Assembly: GCA_964607865.1 (NCBI GenBank)
Contig: CAZSLZ010000124.1
Location: forward strand, 1 to 9,899
Reading direction: 5' to 3'
DNA: 9,899 bases
From: CAZSLZ01 sp964607865
GTDB lineage: Bacteria > Vulcanimicrobiota > JAJTBE01 > CAZSLZ01
The notes under the pieces are model-generated. The model was given only the letters and a program-made list of their open reading frames with translations. It was not told where the DNA came from and made no database searches. The number at the start of each line of letters is the position of its first letter. Position 1 is the stretch's first letter. This document shows positions 1-6,404 of this stretch, one piece after another. A program made the position numbers and the translations under genes.

Positions 1-1423
1 CACTGTAACCCTGGTAGGCCTGATAAACGCCGGGCTCATCACCCTGAACCAGGCAATTCCCGTAATTATGGGAACCAATATCGGAACAACCATAACCGCT
101 CAATTAATTGCTTTCAAAATAACCAAAATGAGCCTGCCCATGATTGCCATCGGGTTTCTGATTTACGCCGTAGGCAAAAGGCTGAGAAAATCCCAGTGGC
201 TGAACATAGGCACCACAATTATCGGTTTTGGGCTTCTATTCATGGGTATGAGCCTTATGTCCTCACAGGTCAAGGTTCTTACCAAAGCCCCCAGAATCAT
301 GGAACTTATGGCAACACTGGGACAGAATATTTTTCTCAGTGTAATTATTGCTGTTTGCGTAACCGTTGTGGTGCAAAGTTCATCAGCGGTATCGGGCCTG
401 ATTATAACCATGGCCAGCGGAGGCCTTATCGACTTGCGCACTGCCATTTGCTTCATTCTGGGAGCAAATATCGGAACCACGGTAACCGTGTGCCTGGCAG
501 CTTTCGGTGGCGGGGGTACATTATCCGCCAAACGTGCAGCCATAAGCCATGTGCTGTTTAATGTGCTGGGAAACTTGATATTGCTTCCTTTCATTGGCAG
601 TTTTGCAAACTTTATTCAGGGTACATCATCGGATATTGCCAGGCAGGTGGCAAATTCCCACATGTTTTTCAATATCGGTGTAACTCTTCTGCTCCTTCCT
701 TTCTCTCAATACCTGGTGGTAATTGTCAGAAAGATAATAAAGGGCAAGGAAATCAAGATTGACAGCGGAACCAAGTATATTGACGATAACACCCTGCAGA
801 CACCGGCAATTGCCCTGGAGTTGGCCATCGATGAAACTGTATCTATGGCCAGGATGGTACTGGCTATGATTCAATCCAGCAAAATCGCCCTGTATGACAA
901 GAAAAAAGATGAAATTGAACAGATAAAACAGACCGAGTATGTTGTGGATGACCTGGACAACAAAATTGAAGATTTTTTAAATAAAATTGAAAAAAACGAT
1001 CTGTCGGGAAGGCAGAAAACCCAGCATTCTTTTCTTATTCACGCCCTGTCCGACATTGAACGCATTGGAGATCACGCCAATAACCTGGGCGAGTTGGCAG
1101 AGTTGAGAATCAATAAAAAAATCCGGTTCTCTGAACAGGCTTTCAAAGAATTATCTCAGATTTTCGAAGATACCGTGGAATCAGTGAAACTTTGTGTGGA
1201 TGTCATTCGTGAGGGTGATGAAACTTTGATAAAACGTATTCTGGAAATCGAGCGGGAAGTGGATCATAGAGTGATCGAACTGGAACAAAGCCATGTTGAC
1301 AGATTGGAACGTGGTGAATGCACCCCCAGCGGAGGCCCGATTTATACCGAGGTACTCAGCAACCTGGAAAGAATCACCGACCATACCCATAATGTTGCTT
1401 ACGCCAAAAGGCTTGGGTTTTAA
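1..1423 (+). CDS. Na/Pi cotransporter family protein with C-terminal PhoU-like domain (5' partial)
   Basis: Inner-membrane sodium-coupled phosphate carrier of the NptA/PNaS family with a cytoplasmic PhoU-like helical tail. The reading frame is open from base 2, and the residues before the first ATG (base 68) already belong to the family: a GLINAGLITLNQA stretch leads into GTNIGTT. The true start is therefore upstream of the window and ATG 68 is internal. The second inverted-repeat half carries the canonical QSSSA motif (374-388), followed by GANIGTT, which form the ion/phosphate site in this family. Hydrophobic segments fill roughly bases 100-760. From about base 800 the PhoU-like region has two metal-binding-type signatures, DIERIGDHANN (1052-1084) and NLERITDHTHN (1361-1393). 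A paralogue lies at 2271-3896. The membrane part gives the transporter call. The substrate (phosphate or another anion) is inferred from the family. The downstream methyltransferase follows after 6 bases. Confidence 0.93.
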   Translation, partial: TVTLVGLINAGLITLNQAIPVIMGTNIGTTITAQLIAFKITKMSLPMIAIGFLIYAVGKRLRKSQWLNIGTTIIGFGLLFMGMSLMSSQVKVLTKAPRIMELMATLGQNIFLSVIIAVCVTVVVQSSSAVSGLIITMASGGLIDLRTAICFILGANIGTTVTVCLAAFGGGGTLSAKRAAISHVLFNVLGNLILLPFIGSFANFIQGTSSDIARQVANSHMFFNIGVTLLLLPFSQYLVVIVRKIIKGKEIKIDSGTKYIDDNTLQTPAIALELAIDETVSMARMVLAMIQSSKIALYDKKKDEIEQIKQTEYVVDDLDNKIEDFLNKIEKNDLSGRQKTQHSFLIHALSDIERIGDHANNLGELAELRINKKIRFSEQAFKELSQIFEDTVESVKLCVDVIREGDETLIKRILEIEREVDHRVIELEQSHVDRLERGECTPSGGPIYTEVLSNLERITDHTHNVAYAKRLGF

Positions 1424-1429
1424 CCTGAT

Positions 1430-2212
1430 ATGAATAATATGTATGATCAGAATTACGCCGATTATTATGATTATTTCTCTGTGGGGTTACCCGGAGAAAA
1501 AGATTTTTATGTGGAGCTGGCAAAAAACACCAGGGGAGAAATTCTGGAACTGGGTTGTGGAACCGGTCGGATCTTAATTGACATTGCAAAAGAAGGTATA
1601 AATATAACCGGGCTGGACATTTCACCGGAGATGCTGGAAAAAGCCTGGAAAAAAGTCAAGAAACTCACCCAGGAAATGCAAAAGAACATAGAATTAATTC
1701 AGGGCAGTATGGAAAATTTTTCTCTGGGCAAAAAATTCGACCTTATAATCATTCCTTACCGGGCTTTTCTGCATTTATTGACATCACAGCAACAGAAAAG
1801 CGCCCTGGAGCGCATATATAATCATCTGCGCCCTGAAGGAAAACTGGTTTTGAATTTTTTTGATCCCTGCCTGGAAACTATAGCTTCTCATTTAGATAAA
1901 GAAGAACCATCTATGGAAAAAATTACCGACTTTGTTTTACCGTCGGGAAACAATGTGGACGTACTCTGTCATCGGGTTTATTACCCTGGAGATCAGATTT
2001 TAGTAGAAGACCGGGTTTTCGAAGAATCGGATTCCATGGGAGAAGTGGTAAAAAAAGGTAAATCTGTTTTGAAACTAAGATGGATATACAGGTTTGAAAT
2101 GGAATACTTACTGGAGCTCTGTGGTTTTTCAATTGAAAATTTATACGGAGATTTTCATAAAAATCCTTACAGGTATGCCGGAGAACAAATCTGGACAGCA
2201 AAAAAACTTTAG
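1430..2212 (+). CDS. Class I SAM-dependent methyltransferase
   Basis: Cytosolic methyltransferase of 260 residues with a Rossmann-type AdoMet fold. Visible motifs in order are motif I ELGCGTGR (residues 40-47), the acidic ribose-binding residue in GLDIS (D63), motif IV around FDLIIIPYRAF (103-113), and the post-motif segment LRPEGKLVLNFF (132-143). The C-terminal third (about 150-260) is beta-rich, with YRFEMEYLLELCGF near the end, as in methyltransferases of the Methyltransf_25/11 type that act on small molecules. It starts 6 bases after the upstream transporter stop, without a strong Shine-Dalgarno site, so it is probably translated by coupling. ATG 1439 (residue 4) is a possible alternative start. 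The substrate cannot be told from the sequence. Its position between two paralogous transporter-PhoU genes suggests co-transcription, but not a defined job. Confidence 0.87.
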   Translation: MNNMYDQNYADYYDYFSVGLPGEKDFYVELAKNTRGEILELGCGTGRILIDIAKEGINITGLDISPEMLEKAWKKVKKLTQEMQKNIELIQGSMENFSLGKKFDLIIIPYRAFLHLLTSQQQKSALERIYNHLRPEGKLVLNFFDPCLETIASHLDKEEPSMEKITDFVLPSGNNVDVLCHRVYYPGDQILVEDRVFEESDSMGEVVKKGKSVLKLRWIYRFEMEYLLELCGFSIENLYGDFHKNPYRYAGEQIWTAKKL

Positions 2213-2260
2213 CCTCTTAAGATATTTAATATGAAAGAAATGGAAAAAAACTGGTTTATA

Positions 2261-2273
2261 GGAGTATAAATTG
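2261..2273 (+). promoter_or_regulatory. RBS and TTG start of second Na/Pi cotransporter
   Basis: GGAG at 2261-2264 stands 6 bases before a TTG at 2271. No ATG at the right place gives the full first membrane helix: the first in-frame ATGs are at residues 19-20 of the hydrophobic segment and would cut it. Together these favour the TTG start. Confidence 0.7.
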
Positions 2274-3896
2274 ATAATAGAATTATTAAGCCTGGCAGGC
2301 GGCCTGGCCCTGTTGATTTTTGGGATGATGATTTTTTCCAACGGCCTGCAGAAATTATTAAGTGAATATTTGAGAAAACCACTGGAAGAACCAGGGGCAA
2401 ACCGGTTCAAAACCTTTTTTGATGGAATCCTCACAACCCTGGTGGTTCAATCTTCCAGCAGAAGCATAATTACCCTTATCGGGCTCATAAATGCCGGGGT
2501 GTTCACCCTCATTCAGGGGACCCCATTTATTCTGGGCGCCAATGTAGGCACAGCCTTGATTACCGAGATCGCAGCTTTCAACATTGGCCAGATAAGCCTT
2601 TTATTTGTAGCATTGGGTTTCCTTATAAATATGTTCACCGAAAAAAATGAGGAAGAAAAATGGGCCAGCCTGGGGACTGCATCTCTTGGATTCGGCATTT
2701 TTTTCCTGGGAATTTTTATTATGAATGAATATATCCACGAATTGGCAATTATGCCACATTTTACCGATGCAGTCCACGCCATTGGCAGTATTCCCGCCCA
2801 GGCGCTGGTGGTTTCAATTTTATTCACCATTGTAATTCAAAACTCCGCTGCCACGGTTATTCTTTCCATGTTTCTGGCTACCGGGGGAGTAATTGATTTG
2901 AAGACTGCACTTTTATTTATGCTGGGATCCAATATTGGTACAACCTTCCCAGTAATATTTGCCGCCAATTACAAGAAAAGCAGGACTCTTGCAAAGAGAG
3001 GTTCTTTCGTGCATCTGCTCACCAAGGTAGCTGGAGTATTAGTGGCTTTATACTTCATTGACTTTTTCACCGGTATTGTAAGTTCCACTCCCGGAAGCAT
3101 CTCCCGTCAGGTTGCTAATGGCCACCTTATCTTCAATCTATTTATTGCAATTGTATTTTTGCCTCTTTCAAATCTGATTGCAGGAGCTTCAAAAAGTGTG
3201 GTTCTGGGCCACGATGTAGCTGACAAAGCCAAACAGAAAACAGGAAAATATCTGGATGAAAACACCCTTGAAATTCCTTCCATAGCCTTGTTAATGGCAG
3301 AGGATGAAGCTGTGTCAATGGGGCACACCACTTTGTCCATGATAGAATACAGCCGGATTGCTCTTTTCGAAAAGAGTACCGGTGAGATCGACAATGTAAT
3401 TGAATCGGAAAAAATAGTGGACGATCTGGACGACAGAATTGAGAATTTTATTAAGATGATAGATCAGGACAGCCTTTCCCGGGTTGAAAAAACCCGGTTA
3501 TCGGTATTAAACCATGGTATTTCCGACATAGAAAGGATTGCCGACCACGCCAACAATATAGGTGAAATTGCAAAAATGCGTATTGAAAAGAAAGTCCATT
3601 TCTCAGAAAAAGCGGTGGAAGAACTTAACGAAATATTTGATCTTGCTTATGAATCCATGGAATTATGTATAGATATAATTAAGGAGATGGATGAAAAAAC
3701 CATTGCCCGGATTCTTGAAATAGAAACCAGTGTTGATCAGATAACGGTGAATTTAGAAGAGAGCCATTTGGAAAGGCTGGAAGAAGGGGAATGCATGCCC
3801 GAGGCTGGCCCATTATATACCGAAGTTATAAGAAACCTGGAAAGAATCACAGATCACACTCATAATATTGCAAAGGCAAAAAAGATCGGTTTTTAG
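2271..3896 (+). CDS. Na/Pi cotransporter family protein with PhoU-like domain, diverged binding motifs
   Basis: Full-length (541 residues) membrane carrier of the NptA/PNaS family with a PhoU-like tail, paralogous to the partial gene at 1-1423. The membrane part (about 1-310) has two inverted-repeat halves, each with a Q-S/N-S motif and a G-A/S-N-x-G-T motif: QSSSR (60-64) with GANVGTA (89-95), and QNSAAT (190-195) with GSNIGTT (219-225). The usual forms are QSSSAT and GANIGTT, both kept in the second half of the neighbour, so this copy is altered at the presumed substrate site. SRQVANGHLIFNL (278-290) is the conserved A/N-x-H-x-x-FN segment. The PhoU-like region (about 330-541) carries DIERIADHANN (419-429) and NLERITDHTHN (522-532), almost identical to the neighbour's. 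It starts at TTG behind GGAG. Changed specificity, or a sensor-like role, is inference. The next gene begins 8 bases after the stop. Confidence 0.92.
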   Translation: MIIELLSLAGGLALLIFGMMIFSNGLQKLLSEYLRKPLEEPGANRFKTFFDGILTTLVVQSSSRSIITLIGLINAGVFTLIQGTPFILGANVGTALITEIAAFNIGQISLLFVALGFLINMFTEKNEEEKWASLGTASLGFGIFFLGIFIMNEYIHELAIMPHFTDAVHAIGSIPAQALVVSILFTIVIQNSAATVILSMFLATGGVIDLKTALLFMLGSNIGTTFPVIFAANYKKSRTLAKRGSFVHLLTKVAGVLVALYFIDFFTGIVSSTPGSISRQVANGHLIFNLFIAIVFLPLSNLIAGASKSVVLGHDVADKAKQKTGKYLDENTLEIPSIALLMAEDEAVSMGHTTLSMIEYSRIALFEKSTGEIDNVIESEKIVDDLDDRIENFIKMIDQDSLSRVEKTRLSVLNHGISDIERIADHANNIGEIAKMRIEKKVHFSEKAVEELNEIFDLAYESMELCIDIIKEMDEKTIARILEIETSVDQITVNLEESHLERLEEGECMPEAGPLYTEVIRNLERITDHTHNIAKAKKIGF

Positions 3897-3900
3897 GAGG
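3895..3900 (+). promoter_or_regulatory. Strong ribosome binding site overlapping an upstream stop
   Basis: AGGAGG at 3895-3900 overlaps the TAG stop (3894-3896) of the cotransporter gene and sits 4 bases before ATG 3905. This supports that start and suggests translational coupling within one operon. Confidence 0.75.
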
Positions 3901-3904
3901 TAAA

Positions 3905-5383
3905 ATGAAAGCTGGACAGATTGCCCGGAGTATTTCCCCTTTGTTCAGGCTGGAAGGCAGGATTAAAGAAGATTTTGCCGTGATCCGCCAACGACTTGAA
4001 GACATAGGATACAACGAAGAAAATATATTCAGGCTGCTCAAAATACCTGATTTTTTTGCTTTGAAATTTTCTTACAAACCCATTTATGAGAATGTTTATC
4101 TTGAAGAAAAAACCCCGTTAAATATAGCTGTAAAGTTGTTTTTACTAAGAGGTTATTCAACCTATGAAGATTTGAATATACTTTTTAACGAAGAGCAGAT
4201 CGATTTACTGCGGAAAGTGGGGTTACTGGGTTTCGAAGAAAAATGCAATTATGCCTGCGCTGATCTTTACCCCTGCCTGGGGCTTTTTATAGCTACCGAC
4301 CATCGATTCACCGGAGCTTTTTTCTCTCACAGCGTTTATTATCTTGGCAACGACTCTTACAGCCTGGCTCGCTCCATGAATAAAGAGCCAGTAGAAACAA
4401 CCCTGGATCTTTGCACTGGCAGCGGGGTTCAGGCTCTGGTAGCATCGAGGTTTTCCAGAGAAGTTACAGGAGTGGATGTAAATTCCCGGGCTTTGAACTT
4501 CTGCCGTTTTAATGCACTTTTAAACCAGATTGACAATGTAAAGTTCCTGAAGGGAAATCTTTATCAACCGGTACGGGGCCGCAAATTTGACCGGATACTG
4601 TCCAACCCTCCATTTATACCTGTTCCCGATAACAAAATCCTGTTCCAGGGAGGCAAGGAAACTGGAGAATATTTTATGGAGCAGATTGTGAAGGGGCTTT
4701 CCTTTCATCTCAAACCTGGTGGCTGGGCCCAGTTTGTTACCCTGCTGGTAGATACCGGTGAGGATTATAACGAAAAAGTACTATCCTGGACAGAGGACAG
4801 GAACTTCAGCATATTTACCATGACTATCAACGAAGCTGACGTGGAAACCTATATTACCCGTGTAGTTAATCAGAATCCCGATTATATAAAATATGAGAAT
4901 GAATTAATGAAGTGGTATAAAAATTATAAAAAACACAATATAAAAAGGGTAGCCGACTGCCTAATTCACATGAAACAGAATAACACCGGCAACCCCATAA
5001 AAAAAATGGGACATTACAAACCCTTTACCGGAGATTTTTCCGAACAGGTTAAAGATGTTTTTAAATACTTGGAAGCTTTCCAAAACGCCGGTTTTAAAAA
5101 CCAACTGGAAAAGAAAAGTTTTAAACTAAGCCCTCATATGGATTTTTCCTGGGAAAAAAATATGATAAACAGCCAAAATCAATATGGGGTGGTCTTTGAT
5201 GATAATTCGCCCTTTATGGAATTTTTTATTGATAAGAATAAAAAAATAATTATTGATCTCTTGGCAGAAGGCCCCCTGTCATATCAAGCCCTTGAAGATA
5301 AGTTTCAGATGTTGGCAGAAGCGGAAAACCCATTTCAAGACCTGGGGTTTCTGATTCAAAACCTGATTGTAATTCCCTTTTAG
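3905..5383 (+). CDS. NPPF-motif methyltransferase (MTS / HemK-like) with long N- and C-terminal extensions
   Basis: Predicted cytosolic AdoMet-dependent methyltransferase, 492 residues. The central domain (about 160-310) has motif I LDLCTGSGVQAL (167-178), the acidic residue in GVDVN (D191), and SNPPFIP with NPPF at 234-237. The N/D-PP-F/Y signature is known from enzymes that methylate planar amide or amino nitrogens (glutamine in HemK/PrmC, bases in RNA or DNA). The N-terminal part (about 70-150), with KLFLLRGYS, a predicted winged-helix-like stretch and ADLYP...LFIATD, resembles larger actinobacterial-type proteins annotated as methyltransferases with a leading DUF7059-like domain. That match is from memory. 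The C-terminal 150 residues are lysine-rich and end in a possible helix-turn-helix (about 445-492). A strong AGGAGG overlaps the upstream stop codon and fixes the ATG start. It is the last gene before the terminator at 5386. The substrate is unknown. Confidence 0.85.
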   Translation: MKAGQIARSISPLFRLEGRIKEDFAVIRQRLEDIGYNEENIFRLLKIPDFFALKFSYKPIYENVYLEEKTPLNIAVKLFLLRGYSTYEDLNILFNEEQIDLLRKVGLLGFEEKCNYACADLYPCLGLFIATDHRFTGAFFSHSVYYLGNDSYSLARSMNKEPVETTLDLCTGSGVQALVASRFSREVTGVDVNSRALNFCRFNALLNQIDNVKFLKGNLYQPVRGRKFDRILSNPPFIPVPDNKILFQGGKETGEYFMEQIVKGLSFHLKPGGWAQFVTLLVDTGEDYNEKVLSWTEDRNFSIFTMTINEADVETYITRVVNQNPDYIKYENELMKWYKNYKKHNIKRVADCLIHMKQNNTGNPIKKMGHYKPFTGDFSEQVKDVFKYLEAFQNAGFKNQLEKKSFKLSPHMDFSWEKNMINSQNQYGVVFDDNSPFMEFFIDKNKKIIIDLLAEGPLSYQALEDKFQMLAEAENPFQDLGFLIQNLIVIPF

Positions 5384-5385
5384 AT

Positions 5386-5417
5386 CAGGTTTGTGCTATA
5401 CCAGCAAACCTGTTTTT
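5386..5417 (+). terminator. Rho-independent terminator after the transporter/methyltransferase operon
   Basis: CAGGTTTG (5386-5393) pairs perfectly with CAAACCTG (5405-5412). One extra T-G wobble pair closes the loop side, and a run of five T follows (5413-5417). It starts 2 bases after the stop codon of the methyltransferase gene, so it closes the first operon. Confidence 0.85.
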
Positions 5418-5560
5418 CTGAAGTTGATATTTCATGTTTTTACAACCCAAATAATTCTTTTCAATTTACGCAAGTTGATTTTTCCTTTCACAGGAGAATG
5501 GAAAAGAGTTTTGAACTATTAATAATAACCTTTTGCTTTTGAATTTTTACAATATAAATG
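5418..5560 (+). promoter_or_regulatory. AT-rich leader expected to hold the promoter of the SixA-like gene
   Basis: Transcription of the next gene has to start here, because an intrinsic terminator lies just upstream. The stretch is very AT-rich. TACAAT (5548-5553) and TATAAA (5553-5558) are possible -10 elements, but neither has a good -35 at 16-18 bases. A near-perfect direct repeat, AAGTTGATATTTC (5421-5433) and AAGTTGATTTTTC (5472-5484), is the only other structure seen. No promoter is assigned with confidence. Confidence 0.3.
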
Positions 5561-5574
5561 AGAGGTGTAGTTGA

Positions 5575-6267
5575 ATGGAATTGTATTTCCTCCGTCATGG
5601 CGAAGCTGAGGATGCCATGTTTAATACTCCTGATGCTGATTTTGAAAGAAACCTTACTGAAAAAGGTATGAACGACCTTATTCTTGAGGCTTTTGGTTTG
5701 AAACAGATAGTGGACCGGTTTGATGTAATTCTGACCAGCCCTCTGGTAAGGGCGGTACAGACGGCTTCTGTTTTTGGGAAGGTTTATGAGTGTGAAGATC
5801 GTATCATTGAAGCCGGCGTTTTGAAACCACCCTGCCTTCTTGCCGACTTGCTTGAAACCCTGGCCCTGCAGGGCAGAGTTCATAGAGTGTTATGCGTAGG
5901 GCATACTCCTTCTCTGGGCGAACTGGCCACCGAGCTTCTCACAGGCATTGAAGAGGAAGATTTCTTCAGGTTTCAGAAGGGCGGGGTTTTGAGGATGGAT
6001 ATTTCCAGCCCTACTGTGGATACCGAGACACGTCTGGTTTATTTTTTATCTCCCGGGATTTTGATGAAAATGGGCGAAAATTTTGACTGGGATCAATTTG
6101 ATCTTCCCCAGGAAAAGCAGAAACAGCAGGTGGAACAACCCCAACAGGAAATAAAGACCGCCAGGGAGCTGATGGAAGAGGAAGAGATTGACCTGGGAAT
6201 AACCCTGGAAAACATAGAAGGGTATTCTGAAGAAGATGAAGAGATAGATTTAAATTTTGAAATATAA
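5575..6267 (+). CDS. sixA: SixA-type phosphohistidine phosphatase with acidic C-terminal tail
   Basis: Histidine-phosphatase-superfamily enzyme, 230 residues. The start reads MELYFLRHGEAED, with the RHG catalytic motif at 7-9 (H8 is the nucleophile). FERNLTEKG (23-31), TSPLVRAVQTA (54-64, with a phosphate-binding arginine) and LCVGHTPSLGEL (106-117, second catalytic H110) are all typical of SixA, which removes phosphate from histidines of phosphotransfer proteins. SixA proteins are usually about 150-165 residues. Here the catalytic domain ends near residue 165, and about 65 residues follow that are rich in Q and E, including a repeated EEIDL (203-207 and 222-226). AGAGGTG (5561-5567) lies 7 bases before the ATG, and an in-frame stop just upstream (5572-5574) rules out an earlier start. 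The gene stands alone between two terminators. The physiological target is unknown, and small-molecule phosphatase activity of the same superfamily remains possible. Confidence 0.88.
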   Translation: MELYFLRHGEAEDAMFNTPDADFERNLTEKGMNDLILEAFGLKQIVDRFDVILTSPLVRAVQTASVFGKVYECEDRIIEAGVLKPPCLLADLLETLALQGRVHRVLCVGHTPSLGELATELLTGIEEEDFFRFQKGGVLRMDISSPTVDTETRLVYFLSPGILMKMGENFDWDQFDLPQEKQKQQVEQPQQEIKTARELMEEEEIDLGITLENIEGYSEEDEEIDLNFEI

Positions 6268-6282
6268 AAATTATATTTAGTT

Positions 6283-6307
6283 AAAAAATGGCAGATGCCA
6301 TTTTTTT
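6283..6307 (+). terminator. Rho-independent terminator after the SixA-like gene
   Basis: A perfect 10-bp stem, A6-TGGC (6283-6292) with GCCA-T6 (6297-6306), closes an AGAT loop and runs into a T-tract (to 6307). It lies 15 bases after the stop of the SixA-like gene. The A-tract and T-tract flanks make it potentially bidirectional. The ATG inside its stem (6288) opens a long reading frame but is an implausible translation start. Confidence 0.85.
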
Positions 6308-6385
6308 GTTTTCTTCAAATAAAAGGAACAACAGATGGGATCAAGGATTTTTTGGTGATTTGCAGAAATATTTTTTTATTAATCT

Positions 6386-6404
6386 GGAGGGGGGTTTTTC
6401 CTTG
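6386..6404 (+). promoter_or_regulatory. RBS and TTG start of the FlhB/FlhA-like chimera
   Basis: GGAGGGGGG (6386-6394) lies 7 bases before TTG 6402 (11 bases if counted from the GGAGG core). The residues encoded upstream of it come from terminator and AT-rich leader sequence and look non-coding, while a charged, gene-like composition begins directly after this TTG. The promoter must lie between 6308 and about 6380. TTGGTG (6352-6357) with TTTATT (6375-6380) is a weak candidate. Confidence 0.65.

Noticed and set aside
196..561. 121-residue alternative + strand frame
   Set aside because: Out-of-frame shadow within the cotransporter; rich in H, Y, R and C with no recognisable domain.
163..594. 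143-residue frame on the - strand
   Set aside because: Antisense shadow of the cotransporter gene, whose conserved motifs lie in the + frame; no family features.
2231..2269. 12-codon frame (MKEMEKNWFIGV) before the second cotransporter
   Set aside because: No ribosome binding site; its end coincides with the GGAG site of the next gene, so it is probably just leader sequence.
5498..5542. 14-codon frame behind AGGAG in the SixA leader, a possible leader peptide
   Set aside because: The AGGAG is only 1 base from the ATG, too close for normal initiation, and no attenuator hairpin follows.
6288..6401. N-terminal extension of the FlhB/FlhA-like protein starting at ATG 6288
   Set aside because: The ATG lies in the stem of an intrinsic terminator with no ribosome binding site; TTG 6402 is better supported.
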